The notes: a model not told the origin generated them from the letters alone. 64,000 bases of DNA from Incurvaria masculella (GCA_946894095.1 OX335650.1:7936001-8000000); one strand, 5' to 3'; counted from the stretch's first letter, positions 34,131 through 46,128 are shown. Numbers and translations are program-made.

Positions 34131-37100
34131 GTTAGTAACTCACGAGGGGCGCCCATTCCTACTTTGTGTTATATTTCAGACTTTGTGAATAAAATAGTAC
34201 TTTCTGTAAAGAATCTCGTTTTTATTCAGCAACATGACACAAGTGACAGCTACCGTTTTTACAGCACTTTATGTCGGTTCCTCAATATATAACACTTTTC
34301 CCTTTCTACATAAAGTAATTTCTTAATTAACCATCAATAAAATTAAAGGTTAAGCCTATCAGGAGGCTTGACCATTCTGGCTGATCTCCTTAATGGAGTA
34401 GGTTCTGGAATGTCTATGACATCAGCGTTAGGTGCAGCCGAGTCGTTAGCGTCCTCATCATGAATTTCTTGATCTGGCTGATTAATAAAGTAGCCATCAA
34501 GTGCTGGGACACCAATATCCAGGTCTGGCGATACCGCGAAATCATCCGTTTCCAAAGAACTTGGCCTCATGGAATCCGCATGGTATTGTTTAATTGTGCC
34601 ATTCGTTTCCACTAAATAATTAACACTGCTTAAAATTTTGACTACCTTGCCTTCTAACCAGCCTTTTCCTGTTTGCAAATTTTTACACAATACAGATTGT
34701 CCTACTTTAAACAATGTTTTATTTTGTATTATATAATTTTGCGTATGTCTTACTACATTATTAGGCTTCAAAATATCAAATCTAGTTCTAGGCTTTTGTT
34801 TAAAAATTAACTCATTGGGAGTAACCCCCGTGCAATTTGGAGCATTTCTATAAAAGAACAAAAAGTTTTGAAGCATCATTTCCTTGGAAAGTTTACAATT
34901 GTTGTCATCCAATTGTTTACACAAATGCTTCTTTACTGTCTGTACACTTCGTTCGGCTATGCCATTCGATTGTGGATGATATGGAGGCGTCTTAATTGGC
35001 CTTATATCATTTGCTTGTAAAAACTTCGTAAACTCTTCCGAAGAAAAGGGTGGACCATTGTTACTGACTTTAACTTGTAATTCACTGGACTTAAAGGCTT
35101 ACCAGGAAATAATTTGGTATACTCTTGAGCTGACATAACAGTTCTACACGCACCCGTATCTATTTCCATATCTACAGGAACTCCATCTAGTCACAAAGTC
35201 ATCATGTGTGGATCAGCACCGCCGACACGAGCCACGGTCACTTCCAGCTCTGGTTCATCTTGTTTTGATCCTGACACTTGGTCGTCTGGGTTCTGAATAA
35301 AGCGCACTTTTTGCTCAGTACACTTTAGTGCTAAATGCCCATACTTGTTGCACTGATAGCATTTCCAACTCTTGACTGGACACGTTTTCACAGGGTGTAA
35401 GCGTCCACATCTCCAACACGTTGCGTGTTTTACGTCTATTACCCTGTTTGCTGAATTATTTTCGATATTCGAGAATTCATTCATATGTATGAGATGTTGC
35501 TCAACTTCTGCGCTTTCTAAATTTATTGCAATGACGCATGCTTTTGAAAAAGTCACATCTTCTTCCACTAACAGACGTCGTTGAATACTTTTGTTCTTGA
35601 GACCACATATAAGTTTATCCCGCAGTGCCTGCTCCAAAAAAGTACCAAATTCACAAGTTCCTGACATTTTCTTAATTTTTAGAATATACTCATTAACTGT
35701 CTCCTCTCCTTGTGTGTATTTGTAAAACTTAAATCTTTCGGAAATCACCAACTTCTTCGGACAAAATTGTTTCAGAAGTGCTTCCTCTATTTCATTGTAT
35801 GTCTTGCTTGCAGGCAACTCTGGTGATAATAACTGTTTTAGAACTCCATACGCGTATGGACCCAGCAGCGTCAGAAATAGCGATACTTTCTTTTCGGTTG
35901 TTACATCGTTTACTCGTACTAACTGTTCAAACCGTTCCACGTAGCAAGCGAAATCATCACCTTCTTTAAACTGTTCGATTGCTCCCACTAATGCCGACAT
36001 GACGCTTTTTTATCGGTGGATTCGTTTTTTCTCGTCGCCAATGTTATATTTCAGACTTTGTGAATAAAATAGTACTTTCTGTAAAGAATCTCGTTTTTAT
36101 TCAGCGACATGACACAAGTGACAGCTACCGTTTTTACAGCACTTTATGTCGGTTCCTCAATATATAACACTTTGCACCCATCTCTACAATTTATTAAACG
36201 TGAACCTTACCGGTCCACACTGGGGCTCGGTTTTAATCACGCCAATACATTTTAAAAACATACAAAATAATAAAATTGGAAGGCACATGAAAACATGCTG
36301 AAATATACATAAGGCGGGTTTTATACTTGGACCTGGAGGAATATCGGGAGAATTGATTAATCAAAATGACGAGATAACTTGAAAGTTTAATGAATTATTT
36401 TTGAATAAAATGTTTTTTACGAGAAATAATATTTATTTTCCGGGCTCCCAGGTAAATCTTTCTTCAATCCAGCACGCTGAAAATAAGGGGACCACAGGAG
36501 GCAACAGTCGTCACGAGCATAGTGTACTCGCAATCAAGAACTCTTGAACGATATGGCAGTCCACAGTCATTGTAGACAATGTGCAAAAAAATCATTCGGG
36601 CATTTAATTGTTAGGAATATATCTTTACCTACTTTCTAGGTGGTATGGTCGAGGTTGCCCGGGCTGGTATCATCCCATTAGATGACAGAGTCTAAGTATA
36701 AGTGTATATCATAAGCTCATGAAGCAGCAGCAAGCTTCATGAGCTAGTTTTTCCTTTTATTACCCACCCGGGACAAGGATTGCTCATACCACATTCACCT
36801 TCATGATATAATTACCGCATTTCCCAAGGAATTAGGTGCCTTTATAAGACCTTTCCTTTATGAACACGGCTAAATTGAACTGGATCGAGAACACGTACAA
36901 TTTTGCAATTTCGCTTCGGTCACCTTTCCTCCAATGTGATAGTACCAACCCGGTTCTTCTATTTAGGATACGTCAACTTTTGGAAAGTTTGTGGTGAAAA
37001 AATAGTAACAAATGAACACATTTCAGAACGTTACGAATGGATGATGTCAAAATCGATAACAGGAGAAGAAAACAACGAATAAAGAACCTGCGCACCGTTT

Positions 37101-40100
37101 GTAATAAAATATTAGATTTTTGCAACCGACAGGAAAAAGATATACGATACGCCCAGGTATACAGTCATGTTTCAATTAATAATGTGTTATTGTATGTACA
37201 ATTTTTACACTTAATTTTAGCTCTTACTAAAGAAGTTTCTGTGAATGAAAAGTGTTGCAATATGATACAAGTTATTGCATATTTTATCTTAAAATGTTGA
37301 TTTGATTAAGCTTACGTTATATTTGCCATTTAAGGTGATGAAGGAGACAAAAGAAGCACAAGTTGATCTAAACAATTCTACCAAAATCGTGCATACGGAA
37401 ATCACTCAGATATTTCCTAAGAAAAAACTTAAAAGGAATTGTAGAACGCGTATTTACAAAGAACCTAACAAAGTTAAGAACATTAAAACTATAGACGAAT
37501 TATCAAGAGGGCTTCTTCTCATTGATGAAATAGCTGATTTTCAAGGACTTCAAAGGTAATATAATATTTTATAGGATAATATTATAGCATAATATATATA
37601 ATATACTAATAATAATAATAATAAAATGATTTATTGTACACAATTATAAAAACAGTTTACAAAAGGCGGGCCTAATTCCAAAAGGCATTCTCTTCCTACC
37701 TACCCTTGGGATGTTGGAAAGGTGCAAGGCGGCAGACAAATAAGGATAAAAGAAGTAAGATTTTATATCAATAAAGATATATATATATATACTTAACAAT
37801 AATCAATATACTATATATTACAACATGTAATAATATAATAACATTTTTATTAACCTATTTAGGCTGGATTTTTTATCATAATAATCGAGCATCATCGAAA
37901 CATGTAAGAAATGCTCGATTCTTGTGTGTTTCGATGTGTGAAAACTATAGAACATAGCTAATCCGATTTGTCAGGCATTTTGTTTCCAGCATTATTTCAA
38001 TATTAAAGTCATAAAATATTGGTCACTTGATAAATAGATAAACGCATGTTAAGTGAATAGTATTTCAGCTGATATGTTTAAGGCGCCTATATACCATAGC
38101 GCAAAGTCGAGAATACGCGCGGCGGAATCTAGCCAGTGCCATCATGTCAGCGGGAGGGTACGCACTTTTCGCGTGCTCCGTTTTCGCTCCGAAAGTCAGC
38201 AAGAACACTTGTTTCCCCAACGACTAGTCTGATTCTGGAACTTCCTTTATTTAGAAGATGTTTTAACAGCAAGGGGGACGTGTACCTCGTTATGGCTGAA
38301 AGGTATAAGATTTTTTTTATTTCATTCTTCTAAATAGAATACGAGTGTTTTAGAAAACATGGGGATGTGTAACTTCGCAAACGAACGTTCTATAAGTTCA
38401 GTATTTTTTCAATGTTTAACAACCAAAGACTTTACTGTAATCGACTTCAGAAAAACTTTCATATTTAGGTATTTCCTTGAGTAAAATACTGATTCGTAAG
38501 GAAATTTTACAAATATATTAACAAATGACGATTTAAGATTTTTTTCGGGAACTACTACATCTTATTTCACATACACATTTTTATATTTCAAAATACACAC
38601 CTGGCGTATTTGCAATCGCCTAACTTTTATTTGAGACAGTCGAGTGAATTGCGAGAATCCGCTTTTGGAGAATCTTATTATTGTTTGTCTTTTCAGATTA
38701 CCTGGAGAAAAAAGATTAAAGATGAGAAAGATGGCACCGCGGAGCCCTACGAAGCCCACAAGTCCTAACAAAGTATACAAAAGTAAAAATAATGTGTCTC
38801 TAAGAAAAATCAATGGGGCCAAAAGAACATGTAAGTGTAGTTTATAATGTCTGCAAAATTTGATACGTTAGAAGTAACGTGCATCAAAAGTTTACAGGGA
38901 AGAAAAAAATTGACGTTTTTATTTATTTTTATTTTTTTTATTATTTCTATCATGAGTTTTATTTTTACTCGCTTCTTTGATATTAACCGTGCACCACCCG
39001 CTATCCCTTCGAGTTGAATGAGTACTTTTATAGTAACACGAATGTCTACGCTAAAGGAAAACATCCCGAGGAAAGAAGCACTACTTTGTATCTCTGGTAT
39101 TAGCGAGCCACTAGAAAACAGCTTTTTTGTGAAAGTAGCGCTGTTTTCTATTTTATAGTGTCTATTCATTATTCATAGGGTCTAATCGGATTAGTTTTTT
39201 AATATTTTATCGTTAGCCAATTCAAATTTGTTTTCTGTGGCCTGACCAGTACTCAGTCGAAAGTATTTATTTTTTATTTATTACTAATTGATTATTGAAA
39301 CGGCCTTGAACTTTATTTCGCGTATTTGTGTGGTTAAGTATTAGCAATTGTATTCCGCCTGCCCGGCATGTTTTGTGCGGTGCCTGTGACAATGTCTCGT
39401 GCACAGCCTGCGGCTCGCCGTGCTTGCACTCTGTATGATAATGCGTGCAGTCTCCACATAACAATACGAGCGCAAGCGAGGAATGTCTCGTTAGACGGCG
39501 GGGGCTGTTAAATTAAAACAATACCACAATACACAGCCTCCGGTGCGATGGTGCCAGCTTGTAGCGTAGCCAGCGTGGCTACCACGCTGGCTACGCTACA
39601 AGCAACATGATTTCATGAATCCATATTATATATATATATATATATATATATACTGTAAGTATTACTAAGAACGTACGTACTAAGAACTTATATTTCCAAA
39701 GAGTTGGCCATGTCAAATGATTCCTCAGTAAATATATCCCAATTCCGCTTAGAAAATATATTGAACCTTTAAGCACATTGTATTTACATAAAAAACAAGG
39801 CGTACAGCGAAAGAGGAAGTTTCCTGGAAAAGATACGAAAAAATACGATTTCGTAAAAATATCCAACTTACGTTATGAGAGAATTGTGAACATTTTATCC
39901 GTTCGCTGCAACATACAAAGCGAATAGAGAAATACATTTTACAATGAAAAAATACTATTGTATAGAGATATATATAAAAAATAAAACGGATAGCGGTTAG
40001 GTAGGTCGGGAATGTCCAATATTTTTTACAGAAAACCAAATTAATAAGAAAAAAAAACACTAAATCATAACCTCACACTCGTATTAAAAAAAATGTCTTA

Positions 40101-42121
40101 AACCATCAATCAAATGATTCAAATAATGCAGGAATAAATGTTTCCTCAATAAGGTCTTGACTATGAATATCATCATAAAATTAATATTGTCACAAGTTCA
40201 ATTGGAAGAAAAAAATGCCGGATACATACAAAAATCTAGTTCAGTTTGTAATAATCGACTTGGTTGAAATATGTTAATGCATTTAAAGAATAAAGCAATC
40301 AAACAATGATAGTAAAAAAAATGTTTCAAAAAATCCTTGATAAAATTGATTTCTTACTACACATTTTAATGTTATTTGGGATAGAAGGATCCAACTATTT
40401 CGGTATCCATTATTTCCGGTATTACGTCAGAAAACATATCAACTTTGCCAAAATCGTTGATATGTATATTTCGTGGATACATTCAAACATCATCAGCTAT
40501 CTCATCCTATCCGAATAGTAATCTTCATTTCATTATCACTAAGTAGGTAGTACTATCATTAGCGATTCTTTATAAATTAGTCGGTACTTGTGTTCATTTT
40601 CTATCCGTGGTTAATACGATTAAGTAGATATTGTTTCAGGAAATACTACATTGCGTCTACATTATTGTGAAATATGTAAAAGTGTTACAGTCATTATATA
40701 AAAACAACTTAACTATGGAAACCTTTTTGATCGTTTTCATTGTGATATTTATTTTGCAGATTTCATTTATGAGTTTTTCCCTGTATGTTACTTTGCAAAT
40801 ATCCTCAACTTTTCCAAAGGTAAAACGATAAACTATTTAGTTTTTATGTGCCGTGTGATTTTCATTCATAATTCTTCGCAAGCGACTACATTGTATTCGA
40901 CTTTAATTCGTTCAGGACCAATAGTTGTATTAAAATAGAACGTATTATTTTATTATGGGATTTAAATAGACACTTGAAATATGTTGTACACTGTACGTAC
41001 AAACGCTAGGAAGACTAAAAAGTAATTTGAAAATTTTCATTAAATTGTAGTAAATTTTTGTCTGAGTAAATGTTGTTATAAAAGTGGTAATGTTTTTTTT
41101 TATTAAGATATTTGTATGAAATACTTCCCATTATACATATAATTCTGTTCGGTTTTTAAAGGCTATGGTATATATATTGCAGTGTTCTTTGGCATGCATT
41201 AAAATTAATTTTCAATTTAATTTTCATAACAACGTATGCATAAAATGACCGAAAAAGTGATTATTTGTTTTTTTAATCTTTTCATAAGAGTTTAATTCAG
41301 TTTCATCAATCGATAAACAACTGTGACCAAAATAAATGCTTGTGAATTCAGTGGATGTGTACAACACGCCTAAATGTGAAGCCATTACGTGAATAAACTG
41401 AGAACGGTACTAGATCAATTACATAATGAAATACGGCAAACAACGCAATGTTTCCACCCTATACTTTATATTCATAGAATTTATTAAATTTGGTTAAAAT
41501 AAAATATTTTCCTTGCATAAGAAATCGTAGTACATTTTTAATATTCAATGTCTTACGTTTGGTTTTATTCATATGCTTTTTAAATTTAACGATAAAAATA
41601 ATTACATTTAAAAAACCTTAAGAAATGTTCGTGTTGAATCATTGTGTTCTATCAAATTATCCGAAGACCAAAAAGGAAATACATCTTTAAATTGTTAATA
41701 CTTATCACAACGGTATTCAATATTGACACGTAAAGAAAAGTATAGTAATATCAAAATCTAAATTCACATTATTACGCTAAACGAGGTATCCAATAGTAAA
41801 CAGCGGGTTGCCCTGAGACTGCTCAGGAACGAAAAATGTCACCAGTGATGATGTTATTTAAAAAAAAATCATTATTAAAACAACATAGCTTTTTTTTAAT
41901 AAACCGTCAAATTACATTAAAATAATTTATCATACGAGACAAATCATGATAAACGATAGCTCCCAAAAATAACATTACTAATAAACTACTTTTGATTCAG
42001 ACCAAAGATCATTATTTATTTTAAATCCAGTAATTTATAATATTAAATACTATTTTTAAGATAAATCATGTTTATGATTTCAGAAAACAGAGGAGAAAAC
42101 GACCAACGATTCCTGCGCTAA
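33967..42121 (+). CDS. Basic protein of unknown function, multi-exon (model A)
   Basis: Exons 33967-34130, 37027-37156, 37335-37555, 38255-38302 and 38697-38830 have agreeing phases and GT/AG junctions; the ATG has a favourable context (ATAATGG). The protein starts MASRSKLSAEAIAKESYAQR, has a basic segment with NRRRKQRIKNLR that may form a coiled coil, a KKKLKRN cluster and a Lys/Pro-rich part with SPTKPTSPNK. These basic clusters could be nuclear signals. The last exon ends phase 1 (T/GTAAGT). A consistent continuation uses the acceptor TTTTGCAG at 40752-40759 and the last exon from 42084, stopping at 42119-42121. I recognise no family. The first intron carries the Gypsy element. Confidence 0.5.
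34167..34294 (-). repeat. 3' LTR of the Gypsy element
   Basis: 128 bp, TGTTAT...ATAACA termini, differing from its partner by very few bases. That suggests a recent insertion. Confidence 0.93.
34343..35090 (-). pseudogene. Integrase C-terminal half of the Gypsy element
   Basis: After the deletion the minus strand reads VSNNGPPFSSEEF, PYHPQSNGIAERSVQ, then NAPNCTGVTPNELIF and the C-terminal domain. The usual second catalytic Asp in SDNGPPF is Asn here, while the Glu of the NGxAER block remains. The first catalytic Asp and the zinc finger are deleted. Confidence 0.85.
35090..35190 (-). pseudogene. Protease remnant of the Gypsy element
   Basis: Directly after gag the minus strand reads VPVDMEIDTGACRTVMS, with DTGA the aspartic protease active site, then ends at the deletion junction near 35090. 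It is separated from gag by a stop, as in elements that use readthrough or a frameshift. Confidence 0.75.
35191..36000 (-). CDS. Gypsy gag protein with two zinc knuckles
   Basis: A 269-residue open frame starting MSALVGAIEQFKEG. It contains a retrotransposon-gag domain (FLTLLGPYAYGVLKQL and YTQGEETVNEYI blocks). Near the C-terminus are CWRCGRLHPVKTC and CYQCNKYGHLALKC, the second being a perfect CX2CX4HX4C zinc knuckle for RNA binding. The frame is intact, so the element may still make particles in trans with other copies. Confidence 0.9.
   Translation of the reverse strand: MSALVGAIEQFKEGDDFACYVERFEQLVRVNDVTTEKKVSLFLTLLGPYAYGVLKQLLSPELPASKTYNEIEEALLKQFCPKKLVISERFKFYKYTQGEETVNEYILKIKKMSGTCEFGTFLEQALRDKLICGLKNKSIQRRLLVEEDVTFSKACVIAINLESAEVEQHLIHMNEFSNIENNSANRVIDVKHATCWRCGRLHPVKTCPVKSWKCYQCNKYGHLALKCTEQKVRFIQNPDDQVSGSKQDEPELEVTVARVGGADPHMMTL
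36042..36169 (-). repeat. 5' LTR of the Gypsy element
   Basis: 128 bp partner of the LTR at 34167. It is followed on the minus strand by the primer-binding site and then gag. Confidence 0.93.
36800..36960 (-). mobile_element. SINE fragment (same family)
   Basis: Blocks CAAGGAATTAGGTGCC, GAACACGGCTAAATTG and AGTACCAACCCGG. It lies between the Gypsy element and exon 2 of the second gene. Confidence 0.68.
37027..37156 (+). CDS. Unknown basic protein, exon 2
   Basis: Acceptor TTTCAG, donor CAG/GTATAC, phase 2 in and 0 out. It encodes a strongly basic stretch then VCNKILDFCNRQEKDI. Confidence 0.6.
37335..37555 (+). CDS. Unknown basic protein, exon 3
   Basis: Acceptor TTAAG, donor AG/GTAATA, phase 0 in and 2 out. 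It encodes VMKETKEAQVDLN, a basic KKKLKRN cluster and ELSRGLLLIDEIADFQGL. Confidence 0.62.
38255..38302 (+). CDS. Unknown basic protein, exon 4 (48 bases)
   Basis: Acceptor TTTAG, donor AG/GTATAA, phase 2 in and 2 out. It encodes RCFNSKGDVYLVMAE. Short, but both junctions and phase fit. Confidence 0.5.
38697..38830 (+). CDS. Unknown basic protein, exon 5
   Basis: Acceptor CTTTTCAG, donor T/GTAAGT (a strong consensus donor), phase 2 in and 1 out. It encodes a Lys/Arg-rich tail with SPTKPTSPNK. Confidence 0.58.
39170..40630. other. Intron or intergenic sequence in the second gene
   Basis: It contains the 22-bp hairpin and (TA)n tract. Open frames on the minus strand at 39.6-40.06 kb are AT-rich and without recognisable motifs. 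Confidence 0.45.
39557..39603. repeat. Perfect hairpin, 22-bp arms and 3-bp loop
   Basis: GCTTGTAGCGTAGCCAGCGT GG, then CTA, then its exact inverse. A (TA)n microsatellite follows at about 39625-39652. Confidence 0.9.
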
Positions 42122-42212
42122 ACCAGACTTGAAAACTCACCACAGTGACGGCAACTTGTCCTGCGTTGCTCACACAAACCCAGGCCAGAAAAATCATATA
42201 ATTGAAAAATAA
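40715..42212 (+). CDS. Small single-pass membrane protein (model B, alternative to the end of model A)
   Basis: ATG at 40715, exon to 40819 (AAG/GTAAAA), then exon 42084-42212 ending TAA. The protein has about 77 residues: METF, then a hydrophobic stretch LIVFIVIFILQISFM that fits one transmembrane helix, then a polar tail with two Cys ending HIIEK. The TAA is followed at once by AATAAA at 42213-42218. An acceptor TTTCAG at 40634-40639 could open this exon in phase 0, which does not match exon 5 of model A (phase 1 would create TGA). It may be a separate small gene or an artefact. Confidence 0.35.
40820..42083. other. AT-rich intron of the second gene
   Basis: Very AT-rich with many A and T runs. 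No repeat or exon recognised. Confidence 0.45.
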
Positions 42213-42218
42213 AATAAA
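42213..42218 (+). terminator. AATAAA polyadenylation signal
   Basis: It directly follows the TAA of the last exon at 42210-42212. It supports the 3' end of the second gene for both frame models. Confidence 0.45.
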
Positions 42219-42747
42219 CATACAAAGCATACAATTATTAATATCTAATTCCCATAACTGTGTTTTATTTAAAAAAATACGTTGTACATGAAATTATGAC
42301 AAATGCTTTCCGGTGACATATTGAAATGTTAGATGCTTATATTTATATCCTTGCATTGAATGTGGCAGAATTATGTTGAAATTATAATTCAAATCAATAC
42401 CTAGCAGTTACATTTAATTCTTGGCCGCATGTTATGTTAGGTCGTTTTGTTCTAAATATTTTGTTTGTCGAATTCCGGATTTCTTAACAATCTTGCAAGT
42501 AAATGAATAAAGTAAGAAATTAAAAATGTACTAAGGTATTTATAAAGTTTCAAGTTTTCAGCGCACAAATAAAATTATCAACAAGAGATGAATTAAACTA
42601 CTAGGTATTTAATAAAATCATAATTTTATCATAAATCCATGTTTGCAGAATCAACTATGCAAGTAGGTTACTGATTTTAAACGATTTTTCTTTTTTAAGC
42701 TTTTAGATTCCCCGTTTCACATTACTGTTGCTTGATTTTGATTGTTT

Positions 42748-42848
42748 ACAGTTTGATCACAGCTTAAGCTCGAGCTCAGCGCAAAGTTTGTTTCACTATC
42801 GTTCTTTACAGGTTAGACACAGCTTAAACTCTAACTCAGCAAGAAGCG
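42748..42848 (+). repeat. Diverged direct repeat
   Basis: CACAGCTTAAGCTCGAGCTCAGC and CACAGCTTAAACTCTAACTCAGC are 68 bases apart. Confidence 0.65.
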
Positions 42849-43028
42849 CTTGCAAATACCCGGTAACCTTTACTGACTTCAAAATAAGTCTGATATCCCG
42901 CCAGTAGGTGGAGTTAGTTGTGTGATAATTGAACGCATTTAAAAATGTTTTGTGCTCGAATGTTTATAATTGTGACAAATATTATACTTACCGTTCCCGG
43001 CTCATTTAGTGTTAGTTGACCGATCGAA

Positions 43029-43052
43029 AGCGAAGCTCGTACGAGCTTCGCT
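43029..43052. repeat. Perfect 24-bp palindrome
   Basis: AGCGAAGCTCGT and its inverse meet at GTAC. Isolated, with no element around it recognised. Confidence 0.85.
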
Positions 43053-43629
43053 GTTCGCCTCTACAGGTCGCATTCCCCAACAGATTCTCGTGAAACTTTG
43101 TGAGCAGCTTTAATAATAACATATATTTTTTTATCGAAACCGTTTTTTTTTTATTTTTTGAAAAAAATTATCACTGTAAAATGTTTAAAAGGACAGACTC
43201 GCGAAGCCTGCAGATAAGAGATCTACGAGGAAATGAAATATAATTATTTTTGTGTAACATTATTTGTGATGTACTTTTTATGGCAAAAATAAAACTCACA
43301 CAATGAGTCATATAAAGGACTCATCCGTACAGTAGGTATGTAAAATGGAGATAGGAAATCATTTCCCACTGCGTGATAAGAAAGTCGGGCGTTAGTAATC
43401 TTATGTAGATCCTGAACATCATTCATGAACATCCAAATTGATAATGATACATTCATTAAAGGTAAGATAGCATTAGATAATGTATCGCTAAAGATAATTT
43501 GTAAATGTTTTATAACGAGAAAATGCAGGAGGCAGGAATTCTTAGGTATTTTGCTCATAGACCATTACATATAGCTAAAGTGGGCAAGCATTTATAAGGC
43601 CCCAACATAACTGCCCGGGTCAATGAGGA

Positions 43630-43930
43630 TCAACTCCTTGAATCTAGCCATGGGTTGACCTCGGAGGCCGTAGGATCAGCTGAACTTGTAGCCAACGTAT
43701 CATATCCCTCGGACTGGGCCGAGAAGACCAACCTTAGGGCCTCGGCCGATTCTCGCACCTCATTGTACCGTGTACAGTGAAACGGCCTTAGAGCAAACCG
43801 AAATGTGCTTAGGGCCATGAATCCGAAAACGGCTTCCGGTGCTTATGGTCTAAACTCTGGTATATGTGAGAGAGGAGTTCTATACCCTACCGAAGTCGTG
43901 CAGACCTTTCATAGGGCTCCTTTCAGTCTT
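43630..43930 (+). pseudogene. Possible decayed non-LTR retrotransposon ORF
   Basis: Plus-strand text NPKTASGAYGLNSG resembles the K-x-P-G-P-D-G block found before the palm of R1/jockey reverse transcriptases. Upstream text SYPSDWAEKTNLRA fits the preceding region. Too short and broken for certainty. Confidence 0.3.
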
Positions 43931-44740
43931 TGAGAAGATTTTAAAGATATTTTCTCACGGCGCCTACTGTGGTAATTGACCTCTGAAAGGGGGTCTCACA
44001 GAGAGGTCTTATAATTTTATCTGTATGTGGTATCGTAGCTTCCAAACGAATGAACTGATTTATTTTTGTCAAGAAAAAAATTATGAATCATTAGCTCATT
44101 TCTAGTTCATTAAGGGATGTGAGCGACTTCCACGGGTTTGATCAATTCGAAATTAGCCCCCTTACTAATAAGCCTGATCTAGGTTCTCTCCAATTCTAAA
44201 CTGCATGTCAATGCAAAGGACAAAACATTGTATAACTATTCAAAAGATGAACTGGGTTTATAAGTAACAGGGTTAGTATCCTGTTACTTCAACGATGGTG
44301 AAAGAGCATGCAAAAGTTTAGCTGATAGTGCAGCAGAACCTGAAATTTGCAGACAAAACATAGTGTATAGCAACACTGTAAAAGTTTCGTCGATTAATCA
44401 AACAGTTTTAATAAAATATGAGAAACGGTCGACACTTCACAAGTATTTGACAGCAAGTAATGGATGCGATTTTTATTTTCTTCGAAACTACCCATGTAAA
44501 CGTACTTATTCAAACATACTCTATAGCTCTCAATGAGTAGGTTATAGATAGGTGACCAGGGATAGGAAAGATAAATGAGAATATTTGATGAGATATTCTT
44601 ATGCTTCATTCACTCGTTCCATCGGTATGAATATTTGGTATAAGAATTAGTATTGTATGTAGCGATGCTTGTGTTATGCGAATTAAAGAACTGGTGAGAT
44701 TGAGTGCATGAATAAACACGTAAATATACTTTTTCGTACT

Positions 44741-45150
44741 AAGCAGGTACGTCGCTTACTCCATAACAAGTATGTATGTATAATCGACCGTGAAGCAAGG
44801 ACACATTAATTAAAGAAAGAGCCCAGTAAAAATAACTACTTTACGAATATACTGCAAGGCTGGACCCGAACCAGCAAAACATACCTTCGCGGGTATTGCG
44901 TTTACCAATTTCGCCACCGGCTGTATACCCATAATTCGGAAAATTTCGAATCCTCCCACTGTCCCTCCTCCCGTAATGAATGCCTCCTGCTAACACAGTG
45001 TTTAAGATTATACCTACATACATTTATTTAACGCTTCATCTGCGTTGTGGACATTGACTGCAAAGATTGAACAATCAAACATATTGCCGTCAGTCATTCT
45101 TTCTTTAATTAATGTGTCCTTTATTCACGGTCGATTATACATACATACAT
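44741..45150. mobile_element. Inverted-repeat element with 50-bp arms (host of the TTAA insertion in its 20.8-kb relative)
   Basis: Arms 44771-44820 and 45098-45147 match with two differences and include ATAATCGACCGTGAA and ACACATTAATTAAAG. The interior has a tRNA-like stretch on the minus strand (GGTTCGGGTCC, a B-box-like motif). A relative is at about 20780-21480, split by copy 1 of the TTAA element, and a terminus remains at 60034-60085. Confidence 0.8.
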
Positions 45151-45964
45151 GTCACATTCCTTGAATAAACGATTTGAATTTTTGATAACATTTTTTCTCA
45201 TCATGTACTAATCTAAAATTACATAAATTTTGAATTTTTCTTCTATTCTCATGTTGGCAAAAAAAAACAACGACAATATGAAGTTGAGGTAACGAAATAA
45301 ATAAACTCACCCGCTCCTTGAATATTACCGAAGAGAGAAACTCGATGCTGCTTGGCCCGGTGCCAATTCACTTTAAAATTCCTTCATGTACTGTAACGGG
45401 TCCACTGATGCCAGTTCTAATTGCATCGGGCCTAATTAAGCGAAGGTTGTGACAGAGCATTCGATACTAATAGGCTTTAAGGAAGACTCAGGAAAATGCA
45501 GGTGGACAAATAATAACTTGGTTACATATTGTTATTTTAAAATTATAAAGTCGGTTAAAAATTTAAATGTTTGTGTCGCTGGGATATTGTCAATACACAT
45601 ACTACATACATAATAACATACTAGCTTCTGCACCCGGATCCGCTCGGGACAACATCGAAAACAAATAAAACATATGCTTGATGAAAAGTGGCCTGTTTCA
45701 AGCGGGAAAGAATTATAAAACATAATGAAACGCGTTTTTATAAATAAAGATGTATGCTTACTTTGAGAAACACATTAGCATGAAAACAGAGCTACCTAAT
45801 AAAATATATTTTGGTCAGCAAAAAAACAATTCAATCTACGAAATCCTTTTTTAAAGTTAATAAATCAAACAGTTTCACGCTATGAAACTGAAGATTTATC
45901 ATATTGTAAGAGCATATGTATAAATGGACTCATGATTCTATTGCCAGTAATAATCGAGGCTAAC

Positions 45965-46075
45965 AAACCCTGGGTGTGGTCGGGTTCCGGATGGGTAACC
46001 ATTCCAGACAATCGAGCCTGGCCATGGTTCGGAGATTCCACGTAAAACCGTAGGTCCTTTCATAAATAATAATGG
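45965..46075 (+). mobile_element. SINE fragment (same family)
   Basis: Blocks CCATGGTTCGGAGATTCC and GTAAAACCGTAGGTCC. It directly precedes the mariner. Confidence 0.55.
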
Positions 46076-46128
46076 AATGCAATGTAAGTAGCTAAAATTT
46101 TCCCGTTAAATAAAACACTTTGTATATA

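Larger units (their letters stand above)
34167..36169 (-). mobile_element. Non-autonomous Gypsy-type LTR retrotransposon with 5-bp target duplication
   Basis: Two near-identical 128-bp LTRs (34167-34294 and 36042-36169) start TGTTAT and end ATAACA. The flanks carry CTTTG at 34162-34166 and 36170-36174. On the minus strand the primer-binding site TGGCGACGAG follows the 5' LTR and a purine tract (AGAAAGGGAAAAG) precedes the 3' LTR. Gag and the start of protease are followed directly by the end of integrase; RT and RNase H are gone. The element lies antisense in intron 1 of the gene at 33967. Confidence 0.93.
42240..43600. other. AT-rich intergenic sequence
   Basis: It contains the diverged direct repeat at 42.75 kb and the 24-bp palindrome at 43.03 kb. 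No coding signal. Confidence 0.45.
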
